Source: Clostridia bacterium (GTDB lineage: Bacteria; Bacillota; Clostridia; Oscillospirales; Acutalibacteraceae). From it: a stretch of DNA of 14,394 nucleotides. Positions 7,257-14,156 of the stretch are shown here, piece by piece. The notes under the pieces were generated by a model that did not search any database, was not told the origin of the DNA, and saw only the letters and a program-made list of their open reading frames with translations. The stretch lies in NCBI GenBank assembly GCA_017538005.1, contig JAFYJR010000039.1:1-14394 (forward strand), read 5' to 3'. Position 1 is the stretch's first letter; each line of letters starts with the position of its first letter. Made by a program: the position numbers and the translations under genes.

Positions 7257-7976
7257 TTATTCAGCAGCGGGTTCTTCAGTTGCTGCCTCTTCAGCTGCAG
7301 GCTCCTCTGCTGCAGGTTCCTCTGCTGCGGGAGTTTCCTCTGCGGGAGCTGCTTCTTCAGCTGCGGGTGCTTCCTCTGCAGGAGCTGCTTCTTCAGCTGC
7401 GGGAGCTTCCTCTGCAGGAGCTGCTTCTTCAGCTGCCGGAGCTTCCTCTGCCTTAGGAGCTTCTTCCTTAGCCGGAACCTCTTCGCCGCTCTGGTCAACA
7501 ACTGCCTGAATAACACGGGCAAATGCTGCGATGGGAGCGTTGAAAGCGTTGCAAACTGTTGCAAGAAGAACATCCTTCGTCGGAAGGTCTGCGAGGCTGT
7601 TGATTGTTGCAAGATCAACAACTGCGCCGTCCATGAAACCGCTCTTGATGTTGAAGTCCTTGTGTGTATCGGCAAACTTCTTCAGAATGCGTGCCGGTGC
7701 CACATAGTCGTCTTCACAGATGGCAAGAGCCGTTGTTCCCTTGAGAACATCTTCAAGACCTGTAAGGCCTGCTTCTTCAGCTGCGCGAAGGAGTATGGAG
7801 TTCTTAATAACTCTGTAGTTAACGTTACCCTTACGAAGTTCGGCACGAAGTGCTGTATCGTCTGTAACCGTAACGCCGCTGTACTCTACGAGTACGCCTG
7901 CGCATGAATTCTTAAGCTCTTCAGCGAGCGCTGATACGGCCTGTTTCTTTTGTTCAAGTACGCTTGCGCTTGGCAA
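7257..7976 (-). CDS. rplJ: 50S ribosomal protein L10 with long acidic low-complexity tail
   Basis: Residues 1 to about 163 are a normal L10: an RNA-binding globular domain with NYRVIKNSILLRAA and GTTALAICEDDYVAPARIL, then the C-terminal helix (about 133-161) that carries L7/L12 dimers. Bacterial L10 usually ends near 165-175 residues, but this one continues to 239 with a tail made almost only of Ala, Glu and Pro in AAPAEEAPAAEE-type repeats. The start is TTG at 7976 with GGAGG 9 bases upstream; this gives the family-typical MPSA start. An ATG at 7981, only 4 bases from the GGAGG, is in another frame. It is preceded by an L10 leader attenuator and its own promoter and followed by rplL. What the tail does is unknown. 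Confidence 0.97.
   Translation of the reverse strand: MPSASVLEQKKQAVSALAEELKNSCAGVLVEYSGVTVTDDTALRAELRKGNVNYRVIKNSILLRAAEEAGLTGLEDVLKGTTALAICEDDYVAPARILKKFADTHKDFNIKSGFMDGAVVDLATINSLADLPTKDVLLATVCNAFNAPIAAFARVIQAVVDQSGEEVPAKEEAPKAEEAPAAEEAAPAEEAPAAEEAAPAEEAPAAEEAAPAEETPAAEEPAAEEPAAEEAATEEPAAE
7345..7452 (-). repeat. 36-bp tandem repeat inside rplJ
   Basis: Three consecutive 36-bp units (7345-7380, 7381-7416, 7417-7452) differ at only a few positions. On the coding strand each encodes a 12-residue unit of Ala, Glu and Pro. Degenerate copies continue on the 3' side of the gene to about 7265. Near-identity at the DNA level suggests recent expansion by slippage or unequal recombination. Confidence 0.9.
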
Positions 7977-8000
7977 AACATTTCACCTCCTATGAAATTT

Positions 8001-8033
8001 GAAAAGCCCTTCCTCACGAGCGAGGAAGGGCTT
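8001..8033 (-). terminator. Attenuator hairpin of the rplJ leader
   Basis: On the minus strand AAGCCCTTCCTC (8033-8022) and GAGGAAGGGCTT (8015-8004) form a perfect 12-bp stem with a six-base loop, running into TTTTC. It lies 25 bases before the rplJ start and fits the conditional terminator that ends L10 leaders in Firmicutes. The T run is short, in keeping with partial readthrough. Confidence 0.82.
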
Positions 8034-8130
8034 AAAGACATAGTAAATATGTGTTTAATCCGTCTTTCCTCGGCAGGTAAGGACGATGCCTGTTACGTCT
8101 TTCGACACCTGCTGTCTTAGGTGGACAGCG
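8034..8130 (-). promoter_or_regulatory. Ribosomal protein L10 leader RNA
   Basis: The transcribed leader holds the hallmark elements of the L10 leader family: CCACCTAAGACAGCAGG near the 5' end and CCTTACCTGCCGAGG further on. GCAGGT (8112-8107) pairs with ACCTGC (8078-8073) in the arm expected to mimic the L10 site on 23S rRNA. Known members bind the L10/L12 complex and repress rplJ-rplL. The CGAGGAA at 8072-8066 is also complementary to TTCCTCG in the attenuator stem, giving a possible antiterminator. Confidence 0.85.
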
Positions 8131-8135
8131 ATAGT

Positions 8136-8164
8136 ATATTAACACATGTAAAGTAGCGTGTCAA
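8136..8164 (-). promoter_or_regulatory. Sigma-A promoter of rplJ-rplL
   Basis: Minus strand: a perfect -35 TTGACA (8164-8159), a 17-base spacer and -10 TAATAT (8141-8136), preceded by TGTGT. The -35 begins 8 bases after the rplA stop, and the predicted start near 8129 coincides with the 5' end of the L10 leader. Confidence 0.85.
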
Positions 8165-8172
8165 TACCGAAA

Positions 8173-8883
8173 TTACTTCTCTGTGGGAGCCATCAGATAC
8201 TTGTTTGCGGCGAACTTCACGCCGGGGCCCATCGTTGATGCTACTGCGCATGACTTGATGTACTGACCCTTGAGTGCTGAGGGCTTTGCGCGAACGATTG
8301 CTTCCATGAGAGCGTCAAGGTTTTCACCGAGCTTGTCAGCTCCGAATGAAGCCTTGCCTATCGGGCAGTGGATGATGTTTGTCTTATCAAGACGATACTC
8401 AATCTTACCTGCCTTGGCCTCTTCTACGGCCTTGCCTGTGTCAGGTGTAACCGTACCGGCCTTGGGTGTGGGCATGAGACCGCGGGGACCGAGTACCTTA
8501 CCGAGACGACCGACAAGACCCATGCAGTCAGGGGCTGCGATGGCAACGTCGAAGTCAAGGAAGTTCTCGTTCTGGATCTTCTCTACGAGGTCCTCAGCGC
8601 CGACGATGTCGGCTCCGGCTGCCTCGGCAGCCTTTGCTGCGTCGCCCTTGGCGAATACAGCAACGCGGACCTTCTTGCCTGTGCCGTTAGGAAGTATAAC
8701 GGCGCCGCGAACCTGCTGGTCAGCATGACGTGAGTCAACGCCGAGACGGATGTGAGCCTCGATTGTCTCATCGAACTTAGCCGTTGATGTCTTTACAGCG
8801 AGGTCAAGTGCTTCTGCAGGATCATATACTTTGGTTCTGTCAACGAGCTTGGCTGCGTCAACGTATTTTTTACCGTGTTTCAT
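8173..8883 (-). CDS. rplA: 50S ribosomal protein L1
   Basis: A 236-residue protein of normal length that forms the mobile L1 stalk of the 50S subunit and in many bacteria also represses its own mRNA. Recognisable segments are the N-terminal MKHGKKY, FDETIEAHIRLGVDSRHADQ, the central LGPRGLMPTPKAGTV signature and the C-terminal SSTMGPGVK-like strand (here VASTMGPGVKF). The ATG at 8883 has GGAGG 9 bases upstream and lies 21 bases after the rplK stop. No terminator is visible between rplA and the rplJ promoter, so readthrough into rplJ-rplL is likely. Confidence 0.98.
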   Translation of the reverse strand: MKHGKKYVDAAKLVDRTKVYDPAEALDLAVKTSTAKFDETIEAHIRLGVDSRHADQQVRGAVILPNGTGKKVRVAVFAKGDAAKAAEAAGADIVGAEDLVEKIQNENFLDFDVAIAAPDCMGLVGRLGKVLGPRGLMPTPKAGTVTPDTGKAVEEAKAGKIEYRLDKTNIIHCPIGKASFGADKLGENLDALMEAIVRAKPSALKGQYIKSCAVASTMGPGVKFAANKYLMAPTEK

Positions 8884-8904
8884 TATTCTTTACCTCCCAA
8901 CAAG

Positions 8905-9330
8905 TTAATCAACGACAGTGATGCCCATGCTGCGAGCTGTACCCATGATCATGGATGTGGCTGATTCAATGTTAGCCGCATTGAGGTCGGGCATTTTCTG
9001 CTCTGCAATCTTCTGGCACTGTTCTTTTGTGATTGTTGCAACCTTATTCTTGTTAGGTTCACCGGAAGCCTTCTCGATACCGCAGGCCTTCTTGATGAGG
9101 ACTGCTGCAGGGGGAGTCTTCGTGATGAAGGTAAAGCTGCCGTCTGCGTAAACTGTGATGACTACGGGAATGATAAGTCCCATGTCGTTCTTTGTGCGCT
9201 CATTGAAATCCTTGGTGAAAGACATGATGTTAACACCATACTGACCGAGTGCAGGACCTACCGGCGGTGCGGGAGTTGCCTGTCCGGCCGGGATCTGAAG
9301 TTTGATAAAACCTTTGATTTTCTGAGCCAT
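8905..9330 (-). CDS. rplK: 50S ribosomal protein L11
   Basis: A 141-residue protein of the GTPase-associated centre. The N-terminal domain shows KLQIPAGQATPAPPVGPALGQ, the Pro-rich segment contacted by thiopeptide antibiotics and needed for RelA-type stringent response in many bacteria. The C-terminal RNA-binding domain ends with SMIMGTARSMGITV. The ATG at 9330 has AAGGAG upstream. It follows nusG by 66 bases that hold a structured element (see the 9352-9387 feature) and precedes rplA. Confidence 0.98.
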   Translation of the reverse strand: MAQKIKGFIKLQIPAGQATPAPPVGPALGQYGVNIMSFTKDFNERTKNDMGLIIPVVITVYADGSFTFITKTPPAAVLIKKACGIEKASGEPNKNKVATITKEQCQKIAEQKMPDLNAANIESATSMIMGTARSMGITVVD

Positions 9331-9351
9331 TTTTATTCACTCCTTAAATAT

Positions 9352-9387
9352 GTGGTAGTTGGCGGACACCTTTAAGTGTCCTCCCAC
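9352..9387 (-). promoter_or_regulatory. Structured rplK leader, probable L1-binding operator
   Basis: On the minus strand GTGG (9387-9384) pairs with CCAC (9355-9352) around an inner perfect hairpin GGACAC/GTGTCC (9381-9376 with 9369-9364), separated by an asymmetric internal loop containing GAG and GCCAACTA. This stem-internal-loop-stem just before rplK matches the place where L1 binds the L11-L1 mRNA in other bacteria. A further hairpin CTGAGG/CCTCAG (9400-9387) overlaps the nusG stop. Confidence 0.5.
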
Positions 9388-9396
9388 TGAGGGGCC

Positions 9397-9954
9397 TCAG
9401 TTTTCAGCGGCGAGAGCGACCTGACCCAGTTCAAACTCGGTCGGTATTTCTCTGCCGAACATGGAGATCTTGACGAGAACATAGTTCTTGTCCGTGTCAA
9501 GCGCTTCGACGACGCCTGAGTAATCAGCGAGCGGTCCGTCGATGATGTTGACCATATCTCCCACTTCGTAGTTGACTTCAACTACTCTCTTTTCAACGCC
9601 GAGAGCGGCGACTTCCGCTTCCGTTAACGGAACGGGCTTGCTCTCGGGGCCTACGAAACCTGTAACACCGCGGGTGTTACGGATAACATACCAGGCGTCG
9701 TCGGACATAGTGAGTTCATCCTTGACTTCCTGTACGGCGAGTTTTACAAGTACATAACCGGGCATGAGTTTGCGCTCGATTTCCTTTGTCTCTCCGTTTT
9801 CCTTTGTCTCCGTTACGATTTCGGTAGGAACTTTAACTTCGAGAATCTGGTCTTCCATACTTCTGTTGGCGACCACTTTCTCGATATTGTCTTTTACCTT
9901 GTTCTCATAACCTGAGTAGGTGTGGATAACATACCACTTGGTGATTCCAGCCAT
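9397..9954 (-). CDS. nusG: Transcription termination/antitermination factor NusG
   Basis: A 185-residue protein. The NGN domain (about 1-118) starts with KWYVIHTYSGYENKVK and includes KLMPGYVLVK and WYVIRNTRGVTGFVG, the surfaces that bind the RNA polymerase clamp. The KOW domain (about 126-182) starts with VGDMVNIIDGPLADYSGVV and ends with FGREIPTEFELGQV; it contacts S10 or Rho. Length and order are standard. The ATG at 9954 has GGAGGT upstream and follows secE by 15 bases. Confidence 0.98.
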   Translation of the reverse strand: MAGITKWYVIHTYSGYENKVKDNIEKVVANRSMEDQILEVKVPTEIVTETKENGETKEIERKLMPGYVLVKLAVQEVKDELTMSDDAWYVIRNTRGVTGFVGPESKPVPLTEAEVAALGVEKRVVEVNYEVGDMVNIIDGPLADYSGVVEALDTDKNYVLVKISMFGREIPTEFELGQVALAAEN

Positions 9955-9969
9955 TTAAAAACCTCCGGA

Positions 9970-10290
9970 TTAAAAGAGATTCTGAAGCATTATCATTCCC
10001 GCTTCCGCCGTGCCTGTGCCGGCAAGACGGTAGATGAGATCGATAAGCTGGCGGAACAGAAGGTCACTGATCCATACGCCGGCTCCGATAACAACTGTTA
10101 CCATAAGAACAACGCCTGTGTTCTTAACCGTGTCTGACCAGGACTGCCAAGCTATTTTCTTGGACTCACCTTTGACATCCTTGAAGAACTGCTTTATCTT
10201 GCTGAAAACATTCGGCTTCTTGTCAGCATTCTTCTTCTGAGTATTCTTTTCAGGTTTGGAATCTTTAGGCATCTTTTTGTTGTCTGCCAT
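9970..10290 (-). CDS. secE: Preprotein translocase subunit SecE
   Basis: A 106-residue small subunit of the SecYEG channel. A very basic, Lys/Asn-rich N-terminus (1-30) is followed by the conserved amphipathic helix FSKIKQFFKDVKGESKKIAW (29-48) and a single membrane helix (about 57-86) with the typical WxSWxDTVKNT lead-in. About 20 residues follow the membrane helix, somewhat longer than the shortest Gram-positive versions. The ATG at 10290 has AGGAGG upstream and lies 12 bases after rpmG. The position rpmG-secE-nusG is diagnostic. Confidence 0.95.
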   Translation of the reverse strand: MADNKKMPKDSKPEKNTQKKNADKKPNVFSKIKQFFKDVKGESKKIAWQSWSDTVKNTGVVLMVTVVIGAGVWISDLLFRQLIDLIYRLAGTGTAEAGMIMLQNLF

Positions 10291-10302
10291 AAGTTCTCCT
10301 CC

Positions 10303-10452
10303 TTACTTGGTCTCTCTGTGGAGAGTGTGCTTCTTGCAGAATCTGCAGTACTTGTTCATCTCCAACCTGTCAGGTGTGTTTTTCTTGTTCTTCATCGTGT
10401 TGTAGTTTCTCTGGTTGCATTCTGTGCAAGCGAGTGTAACTCTAACTCTCAT
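10303..10452 (-). CDS. rpmG: 50S ribosomal protein L33 (zinc-binding form)
   Basis: A 49-residue protein beginning MRVRVTLACTEC and containing NYNTMKNKKNTPDRLEMNKYC. Two CxxC pairs (Cys9/Cys12 and Cys36/Cys39) make it the zinc-binding C+ form, which in several Firmicutes is repressed or replaced by a zinc-free paralogue under zinc limitation. The ATG at 10452 follows GGAGGTGCCGTT; an in-frame upstream extension to 10566 reaches into the promoter and is not used. First gene of the secE-nusG-rplK-rplA operon. Confidence 0.96.
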   Translation of the reverse strand: MRVRVTLACTECNQRNYNTMKNKKNTPDRLEMNKYCRFCKKHTLHRETK

Positions 10453-10517
10453 AACGGCACCTCCATTTGTTGTTTTTGTGTTTGCCTCCCTCTTAAAACA
10501 GGGCACAAAAAAAGAAC

Positions 10518-10530
10518 CCTCTTTGAGAGG
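10518..10530 (-). promoter_or_regulatory. Hairpin at the 5' end of the rpmG transcript
   Basis: Minus strand CCTCT-CAA-AGAGG forms a 5-bp stem at about +1 to +13 of the predicted transcript, followed by GTTC and seven T. It could stabilise the 5' end or cause early termination; the stem is short and the role uncertain. Confidence 0.3.
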
Positions 10531-10537
10531 TACAGAT

Positions 10538-10566
10538 ATACTAACACAAGGCCCCCTCAAAATCAA
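10538..10566 (-). promoter_or_regulatory. Sigma-A promoter of rpmG-secE-nusG-rplK-rplA
   Basis: Minus strand: -35 TTGATT (10566-10561), 17-base spacer, -10 TAGTAT (10543-10538) preceded by TGTGT. The predicted start near 10531 gives a leader of about 80 bases. The element layout is the same as in the rplJ promoter. Confidence 0.65.
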
Positions 10567-10598
10567 GCATTTCTTATAATAATATATATATAATTTTT

Positions 10599-10626
10599 AA
10601 GGAGCCCAACATATTGTGGGCCCCTT
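10599..10626 (-). terminator. Probable terminator hairpin after the cohesin-like gene
   Basis: A 10-bp stem (AAGGGGCCCA with TGGGCTCCTT, one G-U) with an eight-base loop starts 13 bases after the stop at 10639. It is followed by AAAAATTATATA rather than a T run, so it may be a weak intrinsic terminator or a 3'-end stabilising hairpin. Confidence 0.55.
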
Positions 10627-10638
10627 GAAATATGCCGG

Positions 10639-12078
10639 TTATTTAGTGTCTGTCGGATCCAGATATTCATCCAGTAAACTCTCGTCAAAGTCATCTGCAT
10701 TTTTATGCAATTTAACCTTTACCTTTGTCTCCGGTTCAACTTGTTCCGGAACGGGTCCGATTGCATCCTCCGGAATTTCAAAATTGAACGGCTCATCTTC
10801 ATCATACTCGTCATCATCGTCATAGCCGTCGTAATCATCGAAGTAATCCGTATCATTCGGAACCTTTGAATCCCTGCGTTTTTCAATCGCCTTCGGAATC
10901 AGGAAGCCCGCTCCGCCGCCTATAAGCAAGCACAGAACACCTGCGCCTGCGGTTACGAGCCAGTTGATTTCCGACTTCTCAGGCTCCGCCTGCTTGTCAT
11001 CATCACTCGGCTCCGTCGTCTCCTCCGGCTCCGGCTTATCCGCGTTTATCAGACTCGCCGGCAAACCTACCGTATCCTTACCGCCGAACTCGTCCATTCG
11101 GACGACATAAATCGTATAATCCGTGACGCTGTCATCCTCTGCCGTACACTGAAGCACAAGTTCGTTGATACCAACTTTGAGTTCCTGTTCCTCGATGTTC
11201 TTAACGCCCTTGGCGAGCTGGGCAGCAGCCCTGCCGCTCACGGTCATCTTTTCAACTTCATAAGGAACATAGACAACATACTCTTTTATCTTTGAGTCAA
11301 ACGCCGGTGAAAGGTCGCCGTATGATACCGCTATCTCGGCGACGGAACCGTCTGTGCTTGGCTTATAATTCGGGTCCTGCTTTCTCGTCACGCCTATCGT
11401 ATAGGTTTTAACCGATCCGTTTGGCGCGGTGACATTGACTTTAACATAGTTCTGACCGACAGCCAGAGCGGTTCCCTGTGTACTGACTTTCGCGGCGGAA
11501 TCCTTTGCCGTTGCGTTGACGGTGACGGAGCCGACATCATACGGCACCTCGCCTATGGAATACGATGTCGTGTTCTCGGAGAACGCGGGCGACAGGCTGT
11601 AGCCCGCGACAGAGAGCGATGCCAGCCTGTTCTCACCGGACTTCGGCGCCGCTATGCTTATGGATTTTGAAGGGGCGCCGAGCGTGCTGTCATTCGCGTT
11701 GGCATCGCTGACTTTGACATTCGCCAGAGACAGGGTTTTGGTCGCTCCCACATCACCCGTAACTTTACATTTAATATAGACTTCAATACCGGTAACCGAG
11801 TTTGAACCGGCTATTGAAATGGCGTTGGTATTTGATGCGGACATCCAGCCCGAAGGGCAGCCGGAAACACTCTCAACAACAAGACCCGACTCAGGTACGA
11901 TTGTAGCCGAAAAGCCTGTAATACCTTCGCTTCCGCCGGCAGTAACCGCGAAAGTAACCTCGCTTCCGCTCTCCGCACTTGACGGTCCGCTTAAAGATAC
12001 GGAAGCCGCGTTTGCCGGTATCACAACCAATGCGACAAGGGCCGCAATCGTAAGTGTTATCAGTAAAATCTTTTTCAT
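10639..12078 (-). CDS. Membrane-anchored surface protein with cohesin-like domain and two cadherin-like beta-sandwich domains
   Basis: A 479-residue exported protein. Residues 1-24 are a signal peptide ending ANA. Residues about 25-143 resemble a cohesin or related beta-sandwich (GSEVTFAVTAGG, GFSATIVPESGLVVESVS, LSLANVKVSDANAND). Two cadherin-like beta-sandwich repeats follow (about 151-233 and 246-328), each starting LS/LA..L..SPAFs..t..Y and ending in a YTI..VR/VTR strand. A charged Pro/Glu linker leads to a membrane helix (371-395) and a cytoplasmic tail with an Asp/Tyr/Glu-rich segment (410-432). Orientation is thus domains outside, tail inside. The start lies 9 bases after the upstream dockerin gene, so the two are cotranscribed. 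The neighbour's dockerin suggests this is its membrane receptor; that is inference. Beta-sandwich repeats are the most certain part. Confidence 0.78.
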   Translation of the reverse strand: MKKILLITLTIAALVALVVIPANAASVSLSGPSSAESGSEVTFAVTAGGSEGITGFSATIVPESGLVVESVSGCPSGWMSASNTNAISIAGSNSVTGIEVYIKCKVTGDVGATKTLSLANVKVSDANANDSTLGAPSKSISIAAPKSGENRLASLSVAGYSLSPAFSENTTSYSIGEVPYDVGSVTVNATAKDSAAKVSTQGTALAVGQNYVKVNVTAPNGSVKTYTIGVTRKQDPNYKPSTDGSVAEIAVSYGDLSPAFDSKIKEYVVYVPYEVEKMTVSGRAAAQLAKGVKNIEEQELKVGINELVLQCTAEDDSVTDYTIYVVRMDEFGGKDTVGLPASLINADKPEPEETTEPSDDDKQAEPEKSEINWLVTAGAGVLCLLIGGGAGFLIPKAIEKRRDSKVPNDTDYFDDYDGYDDDDEYDEDEPFNFEIPEDAIGPVPEQVEPETKVKVKLHKNADDFDESLLDEYLDPTDTK

Positions 12079-12087
12079 AACTGCTCC

Positions 12088-14046
12088 TTAGCCTATGGCT
12101 CTGAGAATTGTTACCGCGTCGCCGGGGCCTAAATCTCCGTCCTTGTTTGCGTCCGCCGCTTTCAGCACGGCGCCGGAAAGTGTCTGGAGATTTGAGAGGT
12201 GGCGGAGCACGAGTACCGCGTCACCCGGTCCCAATGCGCCGTCACAGTTTGTATCACCCGTTACGGCGATTTCGTACTGCTTGACTACATTGTCGTTTAT
12301 GACAAGACAGAGCGTCATGCCCGTCGCGAGTTTGGTGTTGTCAGGCTGCTTCTTGCCGTCCTTATAGACCGCGGCATATGCCTTCTCGTTTACGCCCGCA
12401 AGAAGCGACTTGACGGTGGTGTTGACCTTTATTCCGGAAACCATCGCTTCCTTCTGATCAATAGTCAGTTTGGAAGATGTCAGTTCTGTCGGAGTGCCGT
12501 CACCCTGCGTAACTGCGATGTTTACATAGTCCACGCTGCCTGACGCGGTGTATGCGATAAGTATCGTTTTACCGGTCTTCTTCGCCACAACCTCGCCGGT
12601 CTTTATGTCAACTGTTGCTATACGCGAGTCGAGAATTTCAAACCTTACAGCGTTCTTCACGCTCTTTGAGAGACTGTATTCAAATAGGCGGCTGTCGCCG
12701 ACTTTCATCTGTACCGTCGCGGTCACCGGAACATTTTCATAAGCGGTATATGATGTCTTTCCGTCCACCTTGACTTTGTACCAGAAAGGCAGACGCAATG
12801 TATACGCATAGACATTGGCTTTGTCCGAACAGACAACGGTACTTCTTAACCGATCGAGTATCTGCATCTCCGTACCGTTCGCGACTGTTCCGTCAGACGC
12901 AGCCATATAGTGCGGTTCCTTGCGGAGACCGAATTTTGATGAACCGCCCGGTTCCTGTCCCGTGACTGAGTTTGACGTATCGTTCAGCTTTATCGAAGTT
13001 GCCGTGAAATTTGGCATATTCTTATACACGGGAATCGCAAAGTTTATCGCGATTGAGTCCAGAATATTCGCATTGTTGTAAGCGTTGAAGACAGTTCTGG
13101 CTGTCTGGGCGGGATCGTTTACCGCGGACATATACTGGTGGGTATATGTTGAATATGTGGCATTGGGGTCTACATTGAACTTGGTCAGATAAGGCGTGTA
13201 TTGACCTTTGTTGATATATCCGTTGGCAATGAACTCAGCTCCGCCGTGTATCGCCTTCTCACGGGTATTCCAGCCGTGGTTCTTCGCGTACTTCAGACCG
13301 TTGGCGACCTGGCCGCCGCTCGTGCTTGCGTACGCGCCTACGCTGAAGTAGTTATAATAGCCCTCATAGCCCTTGTATGTTCCGGAAACCTGTCCATTCT
13401 TACCGTCAGTACCTACCTCCTGGAATGTCCTGGAGACGAGGTAAACGGGGCTTACATCGTATGCCTGACCGGCTTCCATATACATCTGGGCCTGTGACTT
13501 GCCGTTCTCGCTCTGCTCAAGGAATGTGCCCTTGGTTATGACATTCAAAGCGTCGAGAAGTCCCGAGTCATCGTCAGGATAAGACATATCGAGGAACTGG
13601 AATATGGTTCTGTCTTCCAGAAGGAAGTTTCTCGGATCCATAAAGAAGGAAATACAGAGATCTGACGCATCGGCGTGACCGGTCTGCTTATCCTGGTTGC
13701 CGTCGACAATTTTATAAGTGTAACTGCCGTCCTTATTATATGTACCTCTGTTGCGGCTTATAAGAAGATTGTAGCTTACCGTTATGTCCGTAGTCGTATA
13801 GTCGTCCTTACTTTCACCCGCAACCGCGGCGTCAAAATCCAGACCGGTCACTATAGGTGTGAAGGTCCATGTCGGATGTTTCTGATGGACCTGTTCAAGC
13901 AACCTGGCGTAATCTGAAGGGAAACCTGCGTCCGTCAGCGTCTTTATGTACGCTTTGTCCGCCGCGCTGACAACGGTCACCGACATGGACAAAACGACGG
14001 CAATTATCAGAGCGACCGCGACTGCGCGCGTCACTGTTTTCTTCAT
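12088..14046 (-). CDS. Secreted glucosaminidase-like protein with Ig-like domain and C-terminal dockerin
   Basis: A 652-residue exported protein. A signal peptide (about 1-28, ending SAA) precedes a region of about 35-180 without a clear assignment. A glucosaminidase (GH73-like) domain follows at about 180-335, with YLVSRTFQEVG (possible catalytic Glu210) and YYNYFSVGAYAS. An SH3-like stretch (about 370-440) and a BIG2-type Ig-like domain (about 445-512) come next, then a type I dockerin (597-652) with two calcium loops: DTNCDGALGPGD (598-609) and DANKDGDLGPGD (632-643). It would cut peptidoglycan glycan strands outside the cell while docked to a cohesin partner. The ATG at 14046 has GGAGG 8 bases upstream; a TTG at 14061 overlapping that site is rejected. 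The next gene, 9 bases away, may encode the partner. Confidence 0.88.
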   Translation of the reverse strand: MKKTVTRAVAVALIIAVVLSMSVTVVSAADKAYIKTLTDAGFPSDYARLLEQVHQKHPTWTFTPIVTGLDFDAAVAGESKDDYTTTDITVSYNLLISRNRGTYNKDGSYTYKIVDGNQDKQTGHADASDLCISFFMDPRNFLLEDRTIFQFLDMSYPDDDSGLLDALNVITKGTFLEQSENGKSQAQMYMEAGQAYDVSPVYLVSRTFQEVGTDGKNGQVSGTYKGYEGYYNYFSVGAYASTSGGQVANGLKYAKNHGWNTREKAIHGGAEFIANGYINKGQYTPYLTKFNVDPNATYSTYTHQYMSAVNDPAQTARTVFNAYNNANILDSIAINFAIPVYKNMPNFTATSIKLNDTSNSVTGQEPGGSSKFGLRKEPHYMAASDGTVANGTEMQILDRLRSTVVCSDKANVYAYTLRLPFWYKVKVDGKTSYTAYENVPVTATVQMKVGDSRLFEYSLSKSVKNAVRFEILDSRIATVDIKTGEVVAKKTGKTILIAYTASGSVDYVNIAVTQGDGTPTELTSSKLTIDQKEAMVSGIKVNTTVKSLLAGVNEKAYAAVYKDGKKQPDNTKLATGMTLCLVINDNVVKQYEIAVTGDTNCDGALGPGDAVLVLRHLSNLQTLSGAVLKAADANKDGDLGPGDAVTILRAIG

Positions 14047-14097
14047 TGCCGTCACCTCCAAACGATATTACTCCACTATAAATAGTATACATAGTAC

Positions 14098-14126
14098 ATT
14101 ATATACACAAAATATGAGTTTGTAAA
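14098..14126 (-). promoter_or_regulatory. Sigma-A promoter of the dockerin/cohesin-like operon
   Basis: Minus strand: -35 TTTACA (14126-14121), 17-base spacer, perfect -10 TATAAT (14103-14098). Predicted start near 14091, leaving a leader of about 45 bases. This is the strongest consensus match in the window after the rplJ promoter. Confidence 0.85.
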
Positions 14127-14156
14127 GTATTTTACTTGACAGCCGGTTTTGAGCAT

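Noticed and set aside
7246..7509. Plus-strand reading frame rich in Ala/Ser/Gly opposite the rplJ tail
   Set aside because: It is the antisense shadow of the Ala/Glu/Pro repeat in L10; no ribosome binding site or promoter supports it.
8034..8130. Metabolite riboswitch in the rplJ leader
   Set aside because: The conserved elements and position match the ribosomal L10 leader; no known metabolite aptamer motif is visible.
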